In this document: positions 52,306 to 64,000 of the stretch, one piece after another
Position numbering within the stretch: position 1 is the first letter of the stretch
How the letters are laid out: each line of letters begins with the position of its first letter
NCBI GenBank assembly: GCA_037893225.1
Contig: JAZGUH010000224.1
Span: forward strand, 682,001 to 746,000
DNA: 64,000 nt
Origin: Hippasteria phrygiana
Taxonomy: Eukaryota; Echinodermata; Asteroidea; Valvatida; Goniasteridae
Direction: 5' to 3'
The notes under the pieces: model-generated
Databases searched by the model: none
What the model was told of the DNA's origin: nothing
Seen by the model: only the letters and a program-made list of their open reading frames with translations
Position numbers and translations under genes: made by a program

Positions 52306-52769
52306 TTATGAATGAATAAAGCAAGTCCATACCCCAGGGAATTTGACGTGCATGGAGCAATAAATAGACGGTAATATGCACACAGATGTTGGCCGGAAAG
52401 AAAATAAACATTGCGAGGTTTGAATTTTCTCCACAAGTTTTAACTCTAGGAAGCCGCCGATGATTGCAACATGTAGCGCCAGATCTAAGCTATCCATACA
52501 TGTCAAAATTACTGTATTTGGTTGATATTTCATGCAATTATGAATGAATAAAGCAAGTCCATACCCCAGGGAATTTGACGTGCATGGAGCAATAAATAGA
52601 CGGTAATATGCACACAGATGTTGGCCGGAAAGAAAATAAACATTGCGAGGTTTGAATTTTCTCCACAAGTTTTAACTCTAGGAAGCCGCCGATGATTGCA
52701 ACATGTAGCGCCAGATCTAAGCTATCCATACATGTCAAAATTACTGTATTTGGTTGATATTTCATGCAA

Positions 52770-54161
52770 TTATGAATGAGTAGAGCAAGTCCATACCCCA
52801 GGGAATTTGACAGTCATGGAGCAATAAATAGAAGGTAATATGCACACAGATGTTGGCCGGAAAGAAAATAAACATTGCGAGGTTTGAATTTTCTCCACAA
52901 GTTTTAACTCTAGGAAGCCGCCGATGATTGCAACATGTAGCGCCAGATCTAAGCTATCCATACATGTCAAAATTACTGCATTTGGTTGATATTTCATGCA
53001 ATTATGAATGAGTAAAGCAAGTCCATACCCCAGGGAATTTGACATGCATGGAGCAATAAATAGACGGTAATATGTACACAGATGTTGGCCGGAAAGAAAA
53101 TAAACATTGCGAGGTTTGAATTTTCTCCACAAGTTTTAACTCTAAGAAGCCGCCGATGATTGCAACATGTAGCGCCAGATCTAAGCTATCCATACATGTC
53201 AAAATTACTGTATTTGGTTTATATTTCATGCAATTATGAATGAGTAAAGCAAGTCCATACCCCAGGGAATTTGACATGCATGGAGCAATAAATAGACGGT
53301 AACATGTACACAGATGTTGGCCGGAAAGAAAATAAACATTGCGAGGTTTGAATTTTCTCCACAAGTTTTAACTCTAGGAAGCCGCCGATGATTGCAACAT
53401 GTAGCGCCAGATCTAAGCTATCCATACATGTCAAAATTACTGCATTTGGTTGATATTTCATGCAATTATGAATGAATAAAGCAAGTCCATACCCCAGGGA
53501 ATTTGACGTGCATGGAGCAATAAATAGACGGTAATATGCACACAGATGTTGGCCGGAAAGAAAATAAACATTGCGAGGTTTGAATTTTCTCCACAAGTTT
53601 TAACTCTAGGAAGCCGCCGATGATTGCAACATGTAGCGCCAGATCTAAGCTATCCATACATGTCAAAATTACTGTATTTCGTTTATATTTCATGCAATTA
53701 TGAATGAGTAAAGCAAGTCCATACCCAAGGGAATTTGACATGCATGGAGCAATAAATAGACTGTAACATGTACACAGATGTTGGCCGGAAAGAAAATAAA
53801 CATTGCGAGGTTTGAATTTTCTCCACAAGTTTTAACTCTAGGAAGCCGCCGATGATTGCAACATGTAGCGCCAGATCTAAGCTATCCATACATGTCAAAA
53901 TTACTGTATTTGGTTGATATTTCATGCAATTATGAATGAATAAAGCAAGTCCATACCCCAGGGAATTTGACGTGCATGGAGCAATAAATAGACGGTAATA
54001 TGCACACAGATGTTGGCCGGAAAGAAAATAAACATTGCGAGGTTTGAATTTTCTCCACAAGTTTTAACTCTAGGAAGCCGCCGATGATTGCAACATGTAG
54101 CGCCAGATCTAAGCTATCCATACATGTCAAAATTACTGTATTTGGTTGATATTTCATGCAA
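52770..54161 (+). repeat. Hexamer HOR A-B-C-D'-E-D
   Basis: Isolated A-containing hexamer in the A-poor domain. The E monomer has a private TAGACTG (t at 53762). It is followed by E-Dm-D-D and another A hexamer at 55090. Confidence 0.86.
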
Positions 54162-55089
54162 TTATGAATGAGTAAAGCAAGTCCATACCCAAGGGAATTT
54201 GACATGCATGGAGCAATAAATAGACGGTAACATGTACACAGATGTTGGCCGGAAAGAAAATAAACATTGCGAGGTTTGAATTTTCTCCACAAGTTTTAAC
54301 TCTAGGAAGCCGCCGATGATTGCAACATGTAGCGCCAGATCTAAGCTATCCATACATGTCAAAATTACTGTATTTGGTTGATATTTCATGCAATTATGAA
54401 TGAATAAAGCAAGTCCATACCCCAGGGAATTTGACGTGCATGGAGCAATAAATAGAAGGTAATATGCACACAGATGTTGGCCGGAAAGAAAATAAACATT
54501 GCGAGGTTTGAATTTTCTCCACAAGTTTTAACTCTAGGAAGCCGCCGATGATTGCAACATGTAGCGCCAGATCTAAGCTATCCATACATGTCAAAATTAC
54601 TGCATTTGGTTGATATTTCATGCAATTATGAATGAATAAAGCAAGTCCATACCCCAGGGAATTTGACGTGCATGGAGCAATAAATAGACGGTAATATGCA
54701 CACAGATGTTGGCCGGAAAGAAAATAAACATTGCGAGGTTTGAATTTTCTCCACAAGTTTTAACTCTAGGAAGCCGCCGATGATTGCAACATGTAGCGCC
54801 AGATCTAAGCTATCCATACATGTCAAAATTACTGTATTTGGTTGATATTTCATGCAATTATGAATGAATAAAGCAAGTCCATACCCCAGGGAATTTGACG
54901 TGCATGGAGCAATAAATAGACGGTAATATGCACACAGATGTTGGCCGGAAAGAAAATAAACATTGCGAGGTTTGAATTTTCTCCACAAGTTTTAACTCTA
55001 GGAAGCCGCCGATGATTGCAACATGTAGCGCCAGATCTAAGCTATCCATACATGTCAAAATTACTGTATTTGGTTGATATTTCATGCAA

Positions 55090-56481
55090 TTATGAATGAG
55101 TAGAGCAAGTCCATACCCCAGGGAATTTGACAGTCATGGAGCAATAAATAGAAGGTAATATGCACACAGATGTTGGCCGGAAAGAAAATAAACATTGCGA
55201 GGTTTGAATTTTCTCCACAAGTTTTAACTCTAGGAAGCCGCCGATGATTGCAACATGTAGCGCCAGATCTAAGCTATCCATACATGTCAAAATTACTGCA
55301 TTTGGTTGATATTTCATGCAATTATGAATGAGTAAAGCAAGTCCATACCCCAGGGAATTTGACATGCATGGAGCAATAAATAGACGGTAATATGTACACA
55401 GATGTTGGCCGGAAAGAAAATAAACATTGCGAGGTTTGAATTTTCTCCACAAGTTTTAACTCTAAGAAGCCGCCGATGATTGCAACATGTAGCGCCAGAT
55501 CTAAGCTATCCATACATGTCAAAATTACTGTATTTGGTTTATATTTCATGCAATTATGAATGAGTAAAGCAAGTCCATACCCCAGGGAATTTGACATGCA
55601 TGGAGCAATAAATAGACGGTAACATGTACACAGATGTTGGCCGGAAAGAAAATAAACATTGCGAGGTTTGAATTTTCTCCACAAGTTTTAACTCTAGGAA
55701 GCCGCCGATGATTGCAACATGTAGCGCCAGATCTAAGCTATCCATACATGTCAAAATTACTGCATTTGGTTGATATTTCATGCAATTATGAATGAATAAA
55801 GCAAGTCCATACCCCAGGGAATTTGACGTGCATGGAGCAATAAATAGACGGTAATATGCACACAGATGTTGGCCGGAAAGAAAATAAACATTGCGAGGTT
55901 TGAATTTTCTCCACAAGTTTTAACTCTAGGAAGCCGCCGATGATTGCAACATGTAGCGCCAGATCTAAGCTATCCATACATGTCAAAATTACTGTATTTC
56001 GTTTATATTTCATGCAATTATGAATGAGTAAAGCAAGTCCATACCCAAGGGAATTTGACATGCATGGAGCAATAAATAGACGGTAACATGTACACAGATG
56101 TTGGCCGGAAAGAAAATAAACATTGCGAGGTTTGAATTTTCTCCACAAGTTTTAACTCTAGGAAGCCGCCGATGATTGCAACATGTAGCGCCAGATCTAA
56201 GCTATCCATACATGTCAAAATTACTGTATTTGGTTGATATTTCATGCAATTATGAATGAATAAAGCAAGTCCATACCCCAGGGAATTTGACGTGCATGGA
56301 GCAATAAATAGACGGTAATATGCACACAGATGTTGGCCGGAAAGAAAATAAACATTGCGAGGTTTGAATTTTCTCCACAAGTTTTAACTCTAGGAAGCCG
56401 CCGATGATTGCAACATGTAGCGCCAGATCTAAGCTATCCATACATGTCAAAATTACTGCATTTGGTTGATATTTCATGCAA
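55090..56481 (+). repeat. Hexamer HOR A-B-C-D'-E-D
   Basis: The 10,440-bp-offset partner of 44650-46041, again followed by the pentamer B-C-D-E-Dm. Confidence 0.87.
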
Positions 56482-59400
56482 TTATGAATGAGTAAAGCAA
56501 GTCCATACCCCAGGGAATTTGACATGCATGGAGCAATAAATAGACGGTAATATGTACACAGATGTTGGCCGGAAAGAAAATAAACATTGCGAGGTTTGAA
56601 TTTTCTCCACAAGTTTTAACTCTAAGAAGCCGCCGATGATTGCAACATGTAGCGCCAGATCTAAGCTATCCATACATGTCAAAATTACTGTATTTGGTTT
56701 ATATTTCATGCAATTATGAATGAGTAAAGCAAGTCCATACCCCAGGGAATTTGACATGCATGGAGCAATAAATAGACGGTAACATGTACACAGATGTTGG
56801 CCGGAAAGAAAATAAACATTGCGAGGTTTGAATTTTCTCCACAAGTTTTAACTCTAGGAAGCCGCCGATGATTGCAACATGTAGCGCCAGATCTAAGCTA
56901 TCCATACATGTCAAAATTACTGCATTTGGTTGATATTTCATGCAATTATGAATGAATAAAGCAAGTCCATACCCCAGGGAATTTGACGTGCATGGAGCAA
57001 TAAATAGACGGTAATATGCACACAGATGTTGGCCGGAAAGAAAATAAACATTGCGAGGTTTGAATTTTCTCCACAAGTTTTAACTCTAGGAAGCCGCCGA
57101 TGATTGCAACATGTAGCGCCAGATCTAAGCTATCCATACATGTCAAAATTACTGTATTTGGTTGATATTTCATGCAATTATGAATGAGTAAAGCAAGTCC
57201 ATACCCAAGGGAATTTGACATGCATGGAGCAATAAATAGACGGTAACATGTACACAGATGTTGGCCGGAAAGAAAATAAACATTGCGAGGTTTGAATTTT
57301 CTCCACAAGTTTTAACTCTAGGAAGCCGCCGATGATTGCAACATGTAGCGCCAGATCTAAGCTATCCATACATGTCAAAATTACTGTATTTGGTTGATAT
57401 TTCATGCAATTATGAATGAATAAAGCAAGTCCATACCCCAGGGAATTTGACGTGCATGGAGCAATAAATAGAAGGTAATATGCACACAGATGTTGGCCGG
57501 AAAGAAAATAAACATTGCGAGGTTTGAATTTTCTCCACAAGTTTTAACTCTAGGAAGCCGCCGATGATTGCAACATGTAGCGCCAGATCTAAGCTATCCA
57601 TACATGTCAAAATTACTGCATTTGGTTGATATTTCATGCAATTATGAATGAATAAAGCAAGTCCATACCCCAGGGAATTTGACGTGCATGGAGCAATAAA
57701 TAGACGGTAATATGCACACAGATGTTGGCCGGAAAGAAAATAAACATTGCGAGGTTTGAATTTTCTCCACAAGTTTTAACTCTAGGAAGCCGCCGATGAT
57801 TGCAACATGTAGCGCCAGATCTAAGCTATCCATACATGTCAAAATTACTGTATTTCGTTTATATTTCATGCAATTATGAATGAGTAAAGCAAGTCCATAC
57901 CCAAGGGAATTTGACATGCATGGAGCAATAAATAGACGGTAACATGTACACAGATGTTGGCCGGAAAGAAAATAAACATTGCGAGGTTTGAATTTTCTCC
58001 ACAAGTTTTAACTCTAGGAAGCCGCCGATGATTGCAACATGTAGCGCCAGATCTAAGCTATCCATACATGTCAAAATTACTGTATTTGGTTGATATTTCA
58101 TGCAATTATGAATGAATAAAGCAAGTCCATACCCCAGGGAATTTGACGTGCATGGAGCAATAAATAGACGGTAATATGCACACAGATGTTGGCCGGAAAG
58201 AAAATAAACATTGCGAGGTTTGAATTTTCTCCACAAGTTTTAACTCTAGGAAGCCGCCGATGATTGCAACATGTAGCGCCAGATCTAAGCTATCCATACA
58301 TGTCAAAATTACTGCATTTGGTTGATATTTCATGCAATTATGAATGAGTAAAGCAAGTCCATACCCCAGGGAATTTGACATGCATGGAGCAATAAATAGA
58401 CGGTAATATGTACACAGATGTTGGCCGGAAAGAAAATAAACATTGCGAGGTTTGAATTTTCTCCACAAGTTTTAACTCTAAGAAGCCGCCGATGATTGCA
58501 ACATGTAGCGCCAGATCTAAGCTATCCATACATGTCAAAATTACTGTATTTGGTTTATATTTCATGCAATTATGAATGAGTAAAGCAAGTCCATACCCCA
58601 GGGAATTTGACATCCATGGAGCAATAAATAGACGGTAACATGTACACAGATGTTGGCCGGAAAGAAAATAAACATTGCGAGGTTTGAATTTTCTCCACAA
58701 GTTTTAACTCTAGGAAGCCGCCGATGATTGCAACATGTAGCGCCAGATCTAAGCTATCCATACATGTCAAAATTACTGCATTTGGTTGATATTTCATGCA
58801 ATTATGAATGAATAAAGCAAGTCCATACCCCAGGGAATTTGACGTGCATGGAGCAATAAATAGACGGTAATATGCACACAGATGTTGGCCGGAAAGAAAA
58901 TAAACATTGCGAGGTTTGAATTTTCTCCACAAGTTTTAACTCTAGGAAGCCGCCGATGATTGCAACATGTAGCGCCAGATCTAAGCTATCCATACATGTC
59001 AAAATTACTGTATTTGGTTGATATTTCATGCAATTATGAATGAGTAAAGCAAGTCCATACCCAAGGGAATTTGACATGCATGGAGCAATAAATAGACGGT
59101 AACATGTACACAGATGTTGGCCGGAAAGAAAATAAACATTGCGAGGTTTGAATTTTCTCCACAAGTTTTAACTCTAGGAAGCCGCCGATGATTGCAACAT
59201 GTAGCGCCAGATCTAAGCTATCCATACATGTCAAAATTACTGTATTTGGTTGATATTTCATGCAATTATGAATGAATAAAGCAAGTCCATACCCCAGGGA
59301 ATTTGACGTGCATGGAGCAATAAATAGACGGTAATATGCACACAGATGTTGGCCGGAAAGAAAATAAACATTGCGAGGTTTGAATTTTCTCCACAAGTTT

Positions 59401-59497
59401 TAACTCTAGGAAGCCGCCGATGATTGCAACATGTAGCGCCAGATCTAAGCTATCCATACATGTCAAAATTACTGCATTTGGTTGATATTTCATGCAA
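56482..59497 (+). repeat. 13-mer HOR (B-C-D-E-Dm)(D'-E-D)(B-C-D-E-D)
   Basis: 3016-bp unit: pentamer 56482-57641, triplet 57642-58337, pentamer 58338-59497. The next unit starts with the same pentamer and triplet at 59498 and 60658. The same composition is seen from 46042 to 49057. Confidence 0.85.
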
Positions 59498-62400
59498 TTA
59501 TGAATGAGTAAAGCAAGTCCATACCCCAGGGAATTTGACATGCATGGAGCAATAAATAGACGGTAATATGTACACAGATGTTGGCCGGAAAGAAAATAAA
59601 CATTGCGAGGTTTGAATTTTCTCCACAAGTTTTAACTCTAAGAAGCCGCCGATGATTGCAACATGTAGCGCCAGATCTAAGCTATCCATACATGTCAAAA
59701 TTACTGTATTTGGTTTATATTTCATGCAATTATGAATGAGTAAAGCAAGTCCATACCCCAGGGAATTTGACATGCATGGAGCAATAAATAGACGGTAACA
59801 TGTACACAGATGTTGGCCGGAAAGAAAATAAACATTGCGAGGTTTGAATTTTCTCCACAAGTTTTAACTCTAGGAAGCCGCCGATGATTGCAACATGTAG
59901 CGCCAGATCTAAGCTATCCATACATGTCAAAATTACTGCATTTGGTTGATATTTCATGCAATTATGAATGAATAAAGCAAGTCCATACCCCAGGGAATTT
60001 GACGTGCATGGAGCAATAAATAGACGGTAATATGCACACAGATGTTGGCCGGAAAGAAAATAAACATTGCGAGGTTTGAATTTTCTCCACAAGTTTTAAC
60101 TCTAGGAAGCCGCCGATGATTGCAACATGTAGCGCCAGATCTAAGCTATCCATACATGTCAAAATTACTGTATTTGGTTGATATTTCATGCAATTATGAA
60201 TGAGTAAAGCAAGTCCATACCCAAGGGAATTTGACATGCATGGAGCAATAAATAGACGGTAACATGTACACAGATGTTGGCCGGAAAGAAAATAAACATT
60301 GCGAGGTTTGAATTTTCTCCACAAGTTTTAACTCTAGGAAGCCGCCGATGATTGCAACATGTAGCGCCAGATCTAAGCTATCCATACATGTCAAAATTAC
60401 TGTATTTGGTTGATATTTCATGCAATTATGAATGAATAAAGCAAGTCCATACCCCAGGGAATTTGACGTGCATGGAGCAATAAATAGAAGGTAATATGCA
60501 CACAGATGTTGGCCGGAAAGAAAATAAACATTGCGAGGTTTGAATTTTCTCCACAAGTTTTAACTCTAGGAAGCCGCCGATGATTGCAACATGTAGCGCC
60601 AGATCTAAGCTATCCATACATGTCAAAATTACTGCATTTGGTTGATATTTCATGCAATTATGAATGAATAAAGCAAGTCCATACCCCAGGGAATTTGACG
60701 TGCATGGAGCAATAAATAGACGGTAATATGCACACAGATGTTGGCCGGAAAGAAAATAAACATTGCGAGGTTTGAATTTTCTCCACAAGTTTTAACTCTA
60801 GGAAGCCGCCGATGATTGCAACATGTAGCGCCAGATCTAAGCTATCCATACATGTCAAAATTACTGTATTTCGTTTATATTTCATGCAATTATGAATGAG
60901 TAAAGCAAGTCCATACCCAAGGGAATTTGACATGCATGGAGCAATAAATAGACGGTAACATGTACACAGATGTTGGCCGGAAAGAAAATAAACATTGCGA
61001 GGTTTGAATTTTCTCCACAAGTTTTAACTCTAGGAAGCCGCCGATGATTGCAACATGTAGCGCCAGATCTAAGCTATCCATACATGTCAAAATTACTGTA
61101 TTTGGTTGATATTTCATGCAATTATGAATGAATAAAGCAAGTCCATACCCCAGGGAATTTGACGTGCATGGAGCAATAAATAGACGGTAATATGCACACA
61201 GATGTTGGCCGGAAAGAAAATAAACATTGCGAGGTTTGAATTTTCTCCACAAGTTTTAACTCTAGGAAGCCGCCGATGATTGCAACATGTAGCGCCAGAT
61301 CTAAGCTATCCATACATGTCAAAATTACTGCATTTGGTTGATATTTCATGCAATTATGAATGAGTAAAGCAAGTCCATACCCCAGGGAATTTGACATGCA
61401 TGGAGCAATAAATAGACGGTAATATGTACACAGATGTTGGCCGGAAAGAAAATAAACATTGCGAGGTTTGAATTTTCTCCACAAGTTTTAACTCTAAGAA
61501 GCCGCCGATGATTGCAACATGTAGCGCCAGATCTAAGCTATCCATACATGTCAAAATTACTGTATTTGGTTTATATTTCATGCAATTATGAATGAGTAAA
61601 GCAAGTCCATACCCCAGGGAATTTGACATGCATGGAGCAATAAATAGACGGTAACATGTACACAGATGTTGGCCGGAAAGAAAATAAACATTGCGAGGTT
61701 TGAATTTTCTCCACAAGTTTTAACTCTAGGAAGCCGCCGATGATTGCAACATGTAGCGCCAGATCTAAGCTATCCATACATGTCAAAATTACTGCATTTG
61801 GTTGATATTTCATGCAATTATGAATGAATAAAGCAAGTCCATACCCCAGGGAATTTGACGTGCATGGAGCAATAAATAGACGGTAATATGCACACAGATG
61901 TTGGCCGGAAAGAAAATAAACATTGCGAGGTTTGAATTTTCTCCACAAGTTTTAACTCTAGGAAGCCGCCGATGATTGCAACATGTAGCGCCAGATCTAA
62001 GCTATCCATACATGTCAAAATTACTGTATTTGGTTGATATTTCATGCAATTATGAATGAGTAAAGCAAGTCCATACCCAAGGGAATTTGACATGCATGGA
62101 GCAATAAATAGACGGTAACATGTACACAGATGTTGGCCGGAAAGAAAATAAACATTGCGAGGTTTGAATTTTCTCCACAAGTTTTAACTCTAGGAAGCCG
62201 CCGATGATTGCAACATGTAGCGCCAGATCTAAGCTATCCATACATGTCAAAATTACTGTATTTGGTTGATATTTCATGCAATTATGAATGAATAAAGCAA
62301 GTCCATACCCCAGGGAATTTGACGTGCATGGAGCAATAAATAGAAGGTAATATGCACACAGATGTTGGCCGGAAAGAAAATAAACATTGCGAGGTTTGAA

Positions 62401-62513
62401 TTTTCTCCACAAGTTTTAACTCTAGGAAGCCGCCGATGATTGCAACATGTAGCGCCAGATCTAAGCTATCCATACATGTCAAAATTACTGTATTTGGTTG
62501 ATATTTCATGCAA

Positions 62514-63905
62514 TTATGAATGAGTAGAGCAAGTCCATACCCCAGGGAATTTGACAGTCATGGAGCAATAAATAGACGGTAATATGCACACAGATGTTGG
62601 CCGGAAAGAAAATAAACATTGCGAGGTTTGAATTTTCTCCACAAGTTTTAACTCTAGGAAGCCGCCGATGATTGCAACATGTAGCGCCAGATCTAAGCTA
62701 TCCATACATGTCAAAATTACTGCATTTGGTTGATATTTCATGCAATTATGAATGAGTAAAGCAAGTCCATACCCCAGGGAATTTGACATGCATGGAGCAA
62801 TAAATAGACGGTAATATGTACACAGATGTTGGCCGGAAAGAAAATAAACATTGCGAGGTTTGAATTTTCTCCACAAGTTTTAACTCTAAGAAGCCGCCGA
62901 TGATTGCAACATGTAGCGCCAGATCTAAGCTATCCATACATGTCAAAATTACTGTATTTGGTTTATATTTCATGCAATTATGAATGAGTAAAGCAAGTCC
63001 ATACCCCAGGGAATTTGACATGCATGGAGCAATAAATAGACGGTAACATGTACACAGATGTTGGCCGGAAAGAAAATAAACATTGCGAGGTTTGAATTTT
63101 CTCCACAAGTTTTAACTCTAGGAAGCCGCCGATGATTGCAACATGTAGCGCCAGATCTAAGCTATCCATACATGTCAAAATTACTGCATTTGGTTGATAT
63201 TTCATGCAATTATGAATGAATAAAGCAAGTCCATACCCCAGGGAATTTGACGTGCATGGAGCAATAAATAGACGGTAATATGCACACAGATGTTGGCCGG
63301 AAAGAAAATAAACATTGCGAGGTTTGAATTTTCTCCACAAGTTTTAACTCTAGGAAGCCGCCGATGATTGCAACATGTAGCGCCAGATCTAAGCTATCCA
63401 TACATGTCAAAATTACTGTATTTGGTTGATATTTCATGCAATTATGAATGAGTAAAGCAAGTCCATACCCAAGGGAATTTGACATGCATGGAGCAATAAA
63501 TAGACGGTAACATGTACACAGATGTTGGCCGGAAAGAAAATAAACATTGCGAGGTTTGAATTTTCTCCACAAGTTTTAACTCTAGGAAGCCGCCGATGAT
63601 TGCAACATGTAGCGCCAGATCTAAGCTATCCATACATGTCAAAATTACTGTATTTGGTTGATATTTCATGCAATTATGAATGAATAAAGCAAGTCCATAC
63701 CCCAGGGAATTTGACGTGCATGGAGCAATAAATAGACGGTAATATGCACACAGATGTTGGCCGGAAAGAAAATAAACATTGCGAGGTTTGAATTTTCTCC
63801 ACAAGTTTTAACTCTAGGAAGCCGCCGATGATTGCAACATGTAGCGCCAGATCTAAGCTATCCATACATGTCAAAATTACTGCATTTGGTTGATATTTCA
63901 TGCAA
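62514..63905 (+). repeat. Hexamer HOR A-B-C-D-E-D (variant A)
   Basis: Last complete hexamer. Its A monomer has CAGTCATGG but TAGACGG (c64), unlike the other A monomers (TAGAAGG), so it looks like an A whose position 64 was converted to the B/C/D state. The final D has c210 and is followed by the B that runs off the window. Confidence 0.86.
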
Positions 63906-64000
63906 TTATGAATGAGTAAAGCAAGTCCATACCCCAGGGAATTTGACATGCATGGAGCAATAAATAGACGGTAATATGTACACAGATGTTGGCCGGAAAG

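Larger units (their letters stand above)
54710..60865 (+). repeat. 6.2-kb block duplicated at 10,440-bp offset, copy 2
   Basis: Partner of 44270-50425. The one difference I noticed is CATCCATGG at about 58612-58620 (c for g at 58614), which also destroys that monomer's CATGCATG site. Such near-identity over 6 kb points to a recent event. Confidence 0.85.
44650..64000 (+). repeat. 232-bp satellite array, pentamer/13-mer domain
   Basis: About 83 monomers with exact 232-bp phase. Subtype A is rare: it appears only at 44650, 52770, 55090 and 62514. Elsewhere a D ending in c210 leads straight into B, giving the pentamer B-C-D-E-D (1160 bp). A new variant Dm (D with TAGAAGG, a64) closes some pentamers (46970, 49986, 52074, 54394, 57410, 60426, 62282). 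The larger unit B-C-D-E-Dm / D'-E-D / B-C-D-E-D makes a 13-mer of 3016 bp. The array is cut by the window edge in a B monomer that begins at 63906. No gene is seen. Confidence 0.96.

Noticed and set aside
1..64000. Prokaryotic genes, operons, tRNA or rRNA
   Set aside because: No conserved protein motif, ribosomal sequence or cloverleaf was recognised. All sequence is accounted for by monomers and the two 444-bp elements.

Overview
This window is almost entirely one tandem satellite array. It has no convincing protein-coding gene or structural RNA. The monomer is 232 bp and moderately AT-rich. About 272 head-to-tail copies run from base 1 to base 64000, all in the same orientation. The array is entered and left in mid-monomer, so it continues beyond both ends. 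Such a long homogenised array with nested multi-monomer periods, carrying a short inverted-repeat transposon, points to eukaryotic heterochromatin (centromeric, pericentromeric or subtelomeric). An animal host is plausible, but nothing here fixes the taxon. Positions inside the monomer are counted from the T of 'TTATGAATGA' (for example base 198 = position 1).

Monomers fall into a few subtypes defined by about a dozen diagnostic sites. Positions are 11, 14, 30, 43-45, 64, 70, 74, 144, 210, 219, with D' also changed at 215. A = g,g,c,agt,a,t,c,g,c,g. B = g,a,c,atg,c,t,t,a,t,t. C = g,a,c,atg,c,c,t,g,c,g. D = a,a,c,gtg,c,t,c,g,t,g. E = g,a,a,atg,c,c,t,g,t,g. D' is D with c at 215 and t at 219. 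Dm is D with a at 64. The clearest higher-order repeat (HOR) is the hexamer A-B-C-D-E-D (1392 bp). Other blocks are expansions, contractions and hybrids of it.

Layout: (1) 1-19839, left array, with complex 13- to 19-mer HORs tagged by a 222-bp deleted monomer that recurs six times and is never seen further right. (2) 19840-20283, a 444-bp non-autonomous inverted-repeat element (MITE-like) inserted in a monomer. (3) 20284-22143, eight monomers plus the 4-bp target duplication. (4) 22144-22587, a second, apparently identical copy of the element at the same monomer position. (5) 22588-44649, hexamer-based array with 4-, 5-, 6- and 8-mer blocks and 3.7-kb and 12.5-kb offset duplications. (6) 44650-64000, array in which subtype A is mostly lost, giving a B-C-D-E-D pentamer (1160 bp), a 13-mer (3016 bp), and a 10.44-kb offset duplication.

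No genes cooperate here. The biology is satellite evolution: unequal exchange and conversion-like hybrid monomers, transposon capture and co-amplification, and subtype turnover across the array. The many open frames of 75-120 codons are consequences of the repeat. They begin at TTG in the long form, run across monomer junctions in shifted frames (232 is not a multiple of 3), and recur without evidence of coding selection.
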